A DNA stretch of 5,678 bases, from assembly GCA_903643055.1 (NCBI GenBank), contig CAHJWV010000423.1:1-5678 (forward strand). Direction: 5' to 3'. Under the pieces are notes generated by a model that was given only the letters and a program-made list of their open reading frames with translations, was not told where the DNA came from and searched no databases. This document shows, piece after piece, positions 1-5,403 of this stretch. The DNA comes from Burkholderiales bacterium (lineage in GTDB: Bacteria; Pseudomonadota; Gammaproteobacteria; Burkholderiales; Burkholderiaceae). Positions within the stretch are counted from its first letter, which is position 1, and every line of letters starts with the position of its first letter. Made by a program: the position numbers and the translations under genes.

Positions 1-1136
1 ACCGCGCGCGCCTGCGGCCCGACGGCGCCGTAAGTGAAGCGCACCTGCTCGAGGCGGATCTCGCCACGGCCCACATTCAAGGGCTGCGCCGCAGGCGCAT
101 CGACCACGGTGTGCGGCTTGGCCAGCGTGTTGATGCCGTCCTGCACGGTACCGATGTGCTCGAACAGGCTCGCCATCTCCCACATCACCCAATGCGAGAT
201 GCCGTTCAGCCGCAACGCCATCGCGGTGGCTGCTGCCACGGCACCCACGCCGACCTGGCCGTTCATCCACAGCCACAGCGCAATGCCGGCCGTGCTGCTG
301 ATCAACAGCACCGACAGCGCATGGTTGACGATTTCGAACGAGGTGACGAGCCGCATCTGGCCGTTCACTGTCGACAAAAACTCCTGCATCGCCGAACGTG
401 CATAACCTGCCTCCCGACCGGCGTGTGAAAACAGCTTGACGGTCGCGATGTTGGTATAGGCATCGGTGATGCGGCCGGTCATCGTCGAGCGGGCATCGGC
501 CTGCTTCTGAGCCACGCGCCCGAGCCGCGGCACAAAAAAACGCAAGGCCACGAGATAAAGCCCGACCCAGCCGATGAAGGGCAGCAGCATCCAGCCGGCA
601 AAGCCGCCCAGCACCGCCAGCAAGGTGACGAAATAGACGACCACGAACACCAGCAACTCGGCCAGGATCATCCAGGTGTCGCGCACCGCCAGCGCCGTCT
701 GCATCACCTTGGTCGCGACGCGACCAGCGAACTCGTCTTGATAGAAATGCATGCTCTGGCTGAGCATCAGGCGATGGAAGTTCCAGCGCAGCAGCATCGG
801 GAAGCTGCCGGCCAGCGTCTGCTGCTTGATCAGCGACTGCAGCGCCACCAGCCCGATGCTGGCGACCAGCACCACTGCCAGCAGCAACAGATGGCCCCGC
901 TGCTGCGCCCACAGCTGCGAGGGCTGCACGCTCGCCAGCCAATCGACGATGCGGCTCATCATGCTGAACAGCAGGCCTTCGAACGCGCCGATGCCGGCCG
1001 ACAGCAAGGTCATGGCAAAGATGTAGCGGCGCAGCCCGAGCGTGCCCGCCCACAGAAAGGCCATGAAGCGGGCCGGCGGCTGCACGGGCGGGGCATCGGG
1101 ATACGGATGCAGCAGGTTCTCGAAGTAGCGGAACAA
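1..1136 (-). CDS. ABC exporter, fused permease/ATPase (MdlB/MsbA type), N-terminal part
   Basis: The visible 378 residues are the membrane half of a half-size ABC exporter of the MdlB/MsbA class; the gene runs off the left edge, so this is a partial CDS. Such proteins dimerise in the inner membrane and use ATP to export lipids or hydrophobic compounds; the substrate here is unknown. Hydrophobic segments lie near residues 38-62, 82-102, 155-178, 179-201 and 270-290. The cytoplasmic loop GRITDAYTNIATVKLFSHAG (221-240) is the family's conserved linker pattern. Residues 358-370 (GEIRLEQVRFTYG) are the first strand of the ATPase domain; Walker A, signature and Walker B lie outside the window. I chose a TTG start at 1136-1134 because GAGGA precedes it by 6 nt and the resulting start, (M)FRYFENLLHPYPDAPP, looks like the family's N-terminus. 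An in-frame GTG at 1190 is the alternative. The gene is divergent from the PBP1A gene. Confidence 0.9.
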   Translation of the reverse strand, partial: MFRYFENLLHPYPDAPPVQPPARFMAFLWAGTLGLRRYIFAMTLLSAGIGAFEGLLFSMMSRIVDWLASVQPSQLWAQQRGHLLLLAVVLVASIGLVALQSLIKQQTLAGSFPMLLRWNFHRLMLSQSMHFYQDEFAGRVATKVMQTALAVRDTWMILAELLVFVVVYFVTLLAVLGGFAGWMLLPFIGWVGLYLVALRFFVPRLGRVAQKQADARSTMTGRITDAYTNIATVKLFSHAGREAGYARSAMQEFLSTVNGQMRLVTSFEIVNHALSVLLISSTAGIALWLWMNGQVGVGAVAAATAMALRLNGISHWVMWEMASLFEHIGTVQDGINTLAKPHTVVDAPAAQPLNVGRGEIRLEQVRFTYGAVGPQARA

Positions 1137-1142
1137 GCGGAT

Positions 1143-1147
1143 TCCTC
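1143..1147 (-). promoter_or_regulatory. Ribosome binding site deciding the TTG start of the ABC exporter
   Basis: On the minus strand GAGGA stands 6 nt before the TTG at 1136-1134. No ATG lies in frame near the expected N-terminus; the first in-frame ATG is residue 25 (ARFMAFLW), inside the conserved region. The upstream GTG at 1190 has only a G-run before it and would add 18 residues without any family-like pattern. Confidence 0.6.
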
Positions 1148-1190
1148 GGGTTTGCTGGGGGTTTCGAAGGGTAGCGGAAAGGCAATTCAC

Positions 1191-1196
1191 GATAAT
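1191..1196 (+). promoter_or_regulatory. Candidate -10 element for the PBP1A gene
   Basis: GATAAT (5 of 6 matches to TATAAT) lies 23 nt before the ATG at 1220, within the 83-nt divergent intergenic region. I see no good -35 hexamer 16-18 nt upstream. If it is used, transcription would begin about 15-18 nt before the start codon, giving a very short leader. The bases between (through CTCGAAATCGTCC) contain no Shine-Dalgarno-like sequence. The position relative to the gene is the main support. Confidence 0.35.
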
Positions 1197-1219
1197 CCCC
1201 CATTCACTCGAAATCGTCC

Positions 1220-3586
1220 ATGGCTCTCACGACACGGCTCAGCAAGGCCGAACTGCAAGATTGGTGGCGGGTTCACAAGCCCAGCACACGCACGGTGTTG
1301 CGGGCGCTCGCAGGCACGGCGGTCGCAGGCGTGCTGTCGATCGGGGTGCTCGGCTATGTGCTCTATCAGCAATTGCCCGACATCGGCATGCTGACCGATT
1401 ACCGGCCCAAGCAACCGCTTCGGGTGTTCACCAGTGACGGTGTGGAGATCGGCCAGTTCGGTGCCGAGCGCCGCTATCACCTGCCGATCTCGCAAACACC
1501 GAAGCTGATGCAGGACGCGCTGCTGGCGATCGAAGACTCACGTTTTCGCGACCACGCCGGCGTCGACTTCAAGGGCGTGTTGCGGGCCGCGGTGGCTAAC
1601 CTTTTCCATGCACGAAGCCAGGGCGCATCGACGATCACGCAGCAAGTGGCGCGCACCTTTTATTTGTCGTCGCGCAAGTCCTACGCACGCAAGGTGCGCG
1701 AGGCGCTGCTTGCGATCAAGATCGAACGCCAGCTCAGCAAAGACCAGATTCTTGAGCTGTACATGACGCAGATCTTTCTGGGTCAGCGGGCTTATGGCTT
1801 CGAGGCCGCGTCACAGGCTTACTTCGGCAAGACGCTGTCGGCCTTGTCGATCGCCGAAAGCGCAATGCTCGCCGGCCTGCCGCAAAACCCGGTCTACGCC
1901 AACCCGGTCGCCAACTTCGAGCGAGCACGCAAGCGGCAACTGGTGGTGCTGGAGCGCATGCGCACGCTGGGCGTGATCGATGCTGCGCATCATGAGGCCG
2001 CGAAGTCGGAGCCCTTGCACATTCGCCGCGGCGCCGATGTCTCGGTGCATGCCGAACATGTGGCCGAGATGGCGCGCCAGACGGTGTATGCGCAATACGG
2101 CGAACAAAGCTACACGCTGGGATTGAAGGTCGTGACCTCGTTGCGCGCGGACGACCAGCAGGCGGCGTACCACGCGCTGCGCAAAGGCGTGATCGACTAT
2201 GAGCGCCGTCAGGTCTACCGCGGCCCGGAAGACGACGAAGACATGCCCGACGGCATGGCCGCCGATGACCCCGGCGCGGCGCAACTGCTGGTCGACCACC
2301 GTGATGACGACAGCTTGCGCGTGGCGCTGGTCAGCGAAGCCGGGCCGCGCACGGTGGTCGCCACACTGGCCACTGGCGAGGTCGTGAAGATCACCGGCGA
2401 AGGCCTGAAACCCGCACAAAGCGGTTTGTCACCGCGCGCCAAAGACGCAGTGCGCATTCGCCGCGGCTCGGTGATCCGCGTGGTCGAAGAAGCCGGCAAA
2501 TGGTCGATCAGCCAATGGCCGGAAGTCGAAGGCGCGCTGGTGTCGATGGACCCGAAAAACGGCCAGGTGCGCGCGCTGGTGGGCGGCTTCGATTTTCAGC
2601 ACAACCAGTTCAACCACGCCAGCCAGGCCTGGCGCCAACCGGGCTCGAGCTTCAAGCCCTTCCTCTATTCGGCGGCGCTGGAGCATGGCGTCATGCCGGC
2701 CACGCTGATCAACGATGCGCCGCTCGAATCCGACCGCACGCCCGATGGCAACGACTGGTCGCCGAAGAATTCCGACGACAGCTACGACGGCCCGATCTCG
2801 CTGCGCCAGGCGCTGGCGAAGTCGAAGTCGAAGAACATGGTGACGATCCGCCTCGTGCAGCTGCTCGGCCCCGACAGCGCGCGTGAATGGGCCAGCCGCT
2901 TCGGCTTCGAGGCCGAGCGCCAGCCCGACAACCTGACGCTCGCGCTCGGCTCGGGCGCGACCACGCCGATGCAATTGGCCAGCGCCTATTCGGTGCTGGC
3001 CAATGGCGGCTACGGCATCAAGCCAGTCGTGATTCAACGCATCACCGACGACCAGGGCAAGGTCTTGTTCGAAGCGCCAAGCGTCGACGCAGCGCAGGCC
3101 GAGCGTGTGGTGCCCGAGCGCAATGTGTTCGTCACCAACAGCCTGCTGCAGGAAGTCACCCGCAGCGGCACCGCGGCGCGCGCGCAGGCCTCGTTGAAGC
3201 GCACCGATCTGTATGGCAAGACGGGCACCACGAATGACGCGGTCGATGCCTGGTTCGCCGGCTTCCAACCAAGCCTGACGACGGTGGTCTGGATGGGCTA
3301 CGACAACCCGCGCAGCCTGGGCGCGCGCGAGTCGGGCGGCGGCCTGTCGCTGCCGATCTGGATCGACTACATGCGCTTTGCACTGAAGGGCGTGCCGGAA
3401 CAGCACGCCACCGCGCCGCAGGGCGTGCAGCAGCGCGATGGCGACTGGGTCTACAGCGAGCTGGCCCACGGCGGCATGGCGCCGGCGCTGAGCGTCACGC
3501 CAGCCGACGGCGCCGCATCGGCCGCGCTCGAGCCACCGATCTTCAACTCGGCGCCGAGCCTGCCGAACGAATCGGCCAAGCCTTGA
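1220..3586 (+). CDS. mrcA: Penicillin-binding protein 1A (bifunctional class A PBP)
   Basis: This 788-residue inner-membrane enzyme polymerises lipid II into glycan strands and cross-links the peptides in the periplasm. A short cytoplasmic tail is followed by one membrane helix (about 25-50). The GT51 glycosyltransferase domain shows motif 1 EDSRFRDHAG (105-114, catalytic Glu105), motif 2 GASTITQQ (135-142), motif 3 RKVRE (157-161, Glu161) and motif 4 ILELYMTQIFLGQRAYG (177-193). In motif 4 the usual Asn is Thr183. Residues about 300-435 form the OB-like linker region, with an acidic stretch at 337-364. The transpeptidase domain has SSFK (476-479, acyl-enzyme Ser476), SKN (537-539) and KTGT (667-670). 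A Pro/Ala/Ser-rich tail ends the protein. All catalytic motifs are present, so it should be active. The first ATG is used; no Shine-Dalgarno is visible. It is flanked by an ABC exporter and a DUF808 gene rather than the pilMNOPQ operon that often neighbours mrcA in proteobacteria, so it may be a second class A PBP (inference). Confidence 0.96.
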   Translation: MALTTRLSKAELQDWWRVHKPSTRTVLRALAGTAVAGVLSIGVLGYVLYQQLPDIGMLTDYRPKQPLRVFTSDGVEIGQFGAERRYHLPISQTPKLMQDALLAIEDSRFRDHAGVDFKGVLRAAVANLFHARSQGASTITQQVARTFYLSSRKSYARKVREALLAIKIERQLSKDQILELYMTQIFLGQRAYGFEAASQAYFGKTLSALSIAESAMLAGLPQNPVYANPVANFERARKRQLVVLERMRTLGVIDAAHHEAAKSEPLHIRRGADVSVHAEHVAEMARQTVYAQYGEQSYTLGLKVVTSLRADDQQAAYHALRKGVIDYERRQVYRGPEDDEDMPDGMAADDPGAAQLLVDHRDDDSLRVALVSEAGPRTVVATLATGEVVKITGEGLKPAQSGLSPRAKDAVRIRRGSVIRVVEEAGKWSISQWPEVEGALVSMDPKNGQVRALVGGFDFQHNQFNHASQAWRQPGSSFKPFLYSAALEHGVMPATLINDAPLESDRTPDGNDWSPKNSDDSYDGPISLRQALAKSKSKNMVTIRLVQLLGPDSAREWASRFGFEAERQPDNLTLALGSGATTPMQLASAYSVLANGGYGIKPVVIQRITDDQGKVLFEAPSVDAAQAERVVPERNVFVTNSLLQEVTRSGTAARAQASLKRTDLYGKTGTTNDAVDAWFAGFQPSLTTVVWMGYDNPRSLGARESGGGLSLPIWIDYMRFALKGVPEQHATAPQGVQQRDGDWVYSELAHGGMAPALSVTPADGAASAALEPPIFNSAPSLPNESAKP

Positions 3587-3595
3587 AGGCCGGAC

Positions 3596-4522
3596 TCAGG
3601 CCCGCTTGCGCACCAGGCGCTGAACAACGCTGACCACCAGCAGCGTGGCGGCGCCGGCCAGCAGCCCGGTCGCGGCATCGGCCAAGGTCGGCAACAGCGC
3701 GCCGATCACGCTGCCGGCGCGCTGCGCCCAGGCTTCGATTGCATGGTGCAAGGCGGGGATGCCATGCGTCAGGATGCCTCCGCCGACGAGAAACATCGCC
3801 GCGGTGCCAACAATGGTCAGTGCTTTCATCAGGTAAGGCGCCGCCTTCAGGATGATCACGCCGGCCTGCCGGCGAAAGCGGGGCCAGCCGCCATCGCCTC
3901 GGGCACGGGTCAGGTAGAGGCCGAAGTCGTCGAGCTTGACGATCACCGCCACCAGGCCATACACGCCGATCGTCATCAGCAGCGCAATGCCGGCCAGCAC
4001 GACGAACTGTGTCAACAAGGCCGCACCGCCCACGGTGCCGAGCGTGATCGCGATGATCTCGGCCGACAGGATGAAATCGGTCCTCACCGCGCCTTTGATC
4101 TTGTCTTTCTCGAACGCCACCAGGTCGACCTTCGGGTCGGCCGCAGCCTGCGACAGGGCGGCCCGCTGCTGCTTATCGGCCTCGGCGCCATGCATCAACT
4201 TGTGTGCGAGTTTTTCGAAGCCTTCGAAGCACAGGTAAAGCCCGCCCACCATCAACAGCGGCGTCACCGCCCACGGCGCGAAAGCGCTGATGGTCAGCGC
4301 CGCCGGTACCAGGATCGCCTTGTTGAGCGCCGAGCCTTTGGCCACCGCCCACACCACCGGCAACTCGCGCTCGGCGCTGACGCCGGACACCTGCTCGGCA
4401 TTCAACGCGAGATCGTCGCCCAGCACGCCGGTGGTCTTCTTGGCCGCGACCTTGGTCATCAGCGCGACATCGTCCAGCACGGTGGCGATGTCGTCGAGCA
4501 AAGCCAGCAGGCTGGTGGCCAT
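3596..4522 (-). CDS. yedI: DUF808 / YedI-family inner-membrane protein
   Basis: The 308-residue product matches the DUF808 family (E. coli YedI, about 305 residues) over its whole length; the molecular function of this family is unknown. The hallmark N-terminus is clear: [20 protein letters not shown] (5-24), then [20 protein letters not shown] (26-45) and [13 protein letters not shown] (52-64). Membrane segments lie at about 69-97, 150-170, 172-197, 228-250 and 282-303, separated by a polar, charged loop at 108-148. The tail QRLVRKRA is basic. I chose the ATG at 4522-4520 because it has AGGA 7 nt upstream and gives the family's usual start. The frame is open for 58 more codons to an ATG at 4696, but those codons encode the remnant of the neighbouring dehydrogenase (TEPDPSFDI), so they are not part of this protein. 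It converges with the PBP1A gene, the stops being 9 nt apart, with no obvious terminator hairpin between them. Confidence 0.93.
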   Translation of the reverse strand: MATSLLALLDDIATVLDDVALMTKVAAKKTTGVLGDDLALNAEQVSGVSAERELPVVWAVAKGSALNKAILVPAALTISAFAPWAVTPLLMVGGLYLCFEGFEKLAHKLMHGAEADKQQRAALSQAAADPKVDLVAFEKDKIKGAVRTDFILSAEIIAITLGTVGGAALLTQFVVLAGIALLMTIGVYGLVAVIVKLDDFGLYLTRARGDGGWPRFRRQAGVIILKAAPYLMKALTIVGTAAMFLVGGGILTHGIPALHHAIEAWAQRAGSVIGALLPTLADAATGLLAGAATLLVVSVVQRLVRKRA

Positions 4523-4529
4523 CGGGAGT

Positions 4530-4533
4530 TCCT
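4530..4533 (-). promoter_or_regulatory. Ribosome binding site deciding the DUF808 gene start
   Basis: On the minus strand AGGA is followed by 7 nt (ACTCCCG) and then the ATG at 4522-4520. This supports the 308-residue protein over the longer reading from the ATG at 4696. Confidence 0.65.
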
Positions 4534-4544
4534 GTTCAGAAGTT

Positions 4545-4574
4545 CGGGGGATGCAGGGGAATGCAGGGGAATGC
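4545..4574. repeat. 10-bp tandem repeat, three units, in the DUF808 leader
   Basis: Read on the plus strand, AGGGGAATGC occurs twice in a row (4555-4564 and 4565-4574), preceded by CGGGGGATGC (4545-4554), which differs at two positions. The array ends 22 nt upstream of the DUF808 start codon, so it lies in the leader or promoter of that gene. I found no convincing -35/-10 pair in the surrounding 4523-4617. The unit length equals about one DNA helical turn, which would place any bound protein on one face, but replication slippage would explain it equally well. Confidence 0.75.
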
Positions 4575-4617
4575 GGCGGCATGGTAAGCGACGCGTTGGA
4601 GGCTGGCGGCCACGCCA

Positions 4618-4696
4618 CCCCCCGATCGTGATTCTTGCGAACGCTGCTTTGGGTGCCGCCATCTCGGATGTCGAAGCTCGGATCGGGCTCGGTCAT
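4618..4696 (-). pseudogene. Frameshifted remnant of the homoserine-dehydrogenase active-site region
   Basis: This is the continuation of the broken dehydrogenase in other frames. From 4696 the frame reads (M)[10 protein letters not shown], which matches the EPDP...D segment that binds homoserine in this family. After another small deletion near 4663-4667 a third frame reads [14 protein letters not shown] (4659-4618), resembling the AAHKLAxLAxxAFG helix that supplies the catalytic Lys. After 4618 no further similarity is visible; the C-terminal third is gone and the DUF808 leader begins. The first part is convincing; the last 14 residues are a weaker match. Confidence 0.6.
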
Positions 4697-5286
4697 GCCG
4701 AGCCGCTTCGCTCCGACAGTGCATCCGCAAACGAGAGTCCCGCCATCATTTGACTGAGCATGAAATTGGCCGTGGCCGTCAGGATGCCTTCGACTTCGAG
4801 AATCTTGCAGCCGGCCAGGTTGTACTGCAGCAGGTCGATGGTCGGCAGCGCGGCCAAGGTCGCCCCGCTGATCTTGAGTTGGGCACCGTGGGCACGTGCC
4901 AGTGCCGCCCGGCCCGCGTAGACGACCCGTGCGTCTTTCGAAATCGCCACCACGTGCACGCCATTGGTTAGTGCAGATCGGATGTAGCGGTCGCCCGGGC
5001 CACCGGTTTCGTAATCCGTCGGGCCAGTCTCGATGAGCACGTTCGCGTGCAGTGAATCGAGAAAGCGGTCGCCGGTGAGCCCGCTCACGCGCTGGGTCAG
5101 GTCGCTGGTGCGTGCGGGACCCAGCCCGTCAAGATCGATCAGCCCGGCGCGCGAGCCGCAAATGCCGACCATGCGCACATCGGCGCGTTAGCGCCGGGCA
5201 AAGTGCGCCTGACGCTGCCAGATCAGGTCGGCCACGCTTTGGCCGATGGTGCCGAAACCGATGATGGCGATGTTCCAACGATACAT
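4693..5286 (-). pseudogene. Homoserine-dehydrogenase-like gene, disrupted by an in-frame stop and a frameshift
   Basis: The family reduces aspartate semialdehyde to homoserine with NAD(P)H in the cytoplasm. From ATG 5286-5284 the frame reads MYRWNIAIIGFGTIGQ, a Rossmann start with GFGTIG (residues 10-15), but stops at TAA 5190-5188 after 32 residues. The same frame then continues RADVRMVGICG and stays open for 161 codons from GTG 5178 to a TGA ending at 4693. This part holds [14 protein letters not shown] (the family's HVVTANKGP region, Lys kept), [14 protein letters not shown] and [20 protein letters not shown]. After SE (4716-4711) one base appears to be lost, turning the expected [12 protein letters not shown] into ERSGSA and a stop. 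The 161-codon part has no Shine-Dalgarno; weak reinitiation 9 nt after the TAA is possible but would make a protein without the nucleotide-binding motif. The ATG has GAGAG 7 nt upstream. The loop that usually reads LNGTTN is LTATAN, so this may have been a divergent subfamily with another substrate. Confidence 0.82.
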
Positions 5287-5293
5287 CGTCGTT

Positions 5294-5298
5294 CTCTC
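5294..5298 (-). promoter_or_regulatory. Ribosome binding site of the dehydrogenase-like gene
   Basis: On the minus strand GAGAG lies 7 nt before the ATG at 5286-5284. It fixes the original start at MYRWNIAI and shows that codons open further upstream, which run antisense through the LysR gene, are not part of the protein. Confidence 0.5.
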
Positions 5299-5303
5299 AA
5301 TCA

Positions 5304-5395
5304 GATGAATGGGATGGAGGGGAAAGGAGGAGCTGGCACTCATCCTAGGCTTACCGAAGCAACATAAAAAGCAATCTATATTTGATCCATTCATC
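5304..5395. repeat. Inverted pair of 9-bp sequences GATGAATGG / CCATTCATC
   Basis: GATGAATGG at 5304-5312 is repeated exactly, in inverted orientation, as CCATTCATC at 5387-5395, one copy near each gene of the divergent pair. The copies lie 74 bp apart. The right copy is part of the 19-bp dyad at the LysR start. Two related sites in a divergent promoter are typical of LysR recognition and activation sites, but this reading is inference from context. Confidence 0.55.
5323..5330 (+). other. Orphan AAAGGAGG; anti-Shine-Dalgarno-like on the minus strand
   Basis: AAAGGAGG on the plus strand is a strong Shine-Dalgarno sequence, yet no ATG, GTG or TTG follows within 5-12 nt. In the leader of the minus-strand dehydrogenase-like transcript it reads CCTCCTTT, similar to the 3' end of 16S rRNA. 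It could be chance in a purine-rich stretch (5311-5330). Confidence 0.3.
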
Positions 5396-5403
5396 AAATG
5401 GAT
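5385..5403. promoter_or_regulatory. Perfect 7-bp dyad, candidate LysR operator over the LysR start
   Basis: ATCCATT (5385-5391) and AATGGAT (5397-5403) are perfect inverted arms separated by 5 nt. The site contains the T-N11-A pattern of LysR boxes (for example T5386 to A5398) and covers the likely original LysR ATG (5398-5400). This position fits autorepression by the regulator. Confidence 0.5.

Larger units (their letters stand above)
5287..5397. promoter_or_regulatory. Divergent intergenic region between dehydrogenase-like and LysR pseudogenes
   Basis: The layout of a LysR regulator divergent from an enzyme gene implies that this region carried both promoters and the regulator's operator. 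The half nearer the LysR gene (about 5361-5397) is clearly AT-rich within a GC-rich window, with TATATT at 5379-5384 as a possible -10 for the plus strand. No matching -35 is convincing on either strand. It contains one arm of a 9-bp inverted pair at each end and overlaps a 19-bp dyad at its right edge. Confidence 0.5.

Noticed and set aside
1134..1190. GTG start at 1190 for the ABC exporter
   Set aside because: The TTG at 1136 has a better-spaced GAGGA and the added 18 residues show no family pattern; kept only as an alternative.
1189..1217. Inverted ACGAT (1189-1193) / ATCGT (1213-1217) pair in front of PBP1A
   Set aside because: Five bases is within chance expectation and no other support for an operator is visible.
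738..1394. 218-codon plus-strand open frame across the ABC exporter and the PBP1A start
   Set aside because: It is antisense to the exporter and out of frame with PBP1A, with low-complexity His/Gln/Arg composition.
2429..3469. 346-codon open frame antisense to PBP1A
   Set aside because: It is a GC-rich shadow of a gene with verified catalytic motifs; its translation is rich in Arg, Ala and His without any domain.
3580..3590. Possible terminator hairpin GCCTT-G-AAGGC between the convergent genes
   Set aside because: The 5-bp arms leave a one-base loop, which cannot form a hairpin, and no T-run follows on either strand.
4523..4696. 58-codon N-terminal extension of the DUF808 protein from ATG 4696
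   Set aside because: The extension reads TEPDPSFDI, a remnant of the dehydrogenase, while the ATG at 4522 has a good ribosome site and gives the family's standard N-terminus.
3743..4753. 336-codon open frame antisense to the DUF808 gene
   Set aside because: Shadow frame with His/Arg/Gln-rich composition, covering a gene that matches its family end to end.
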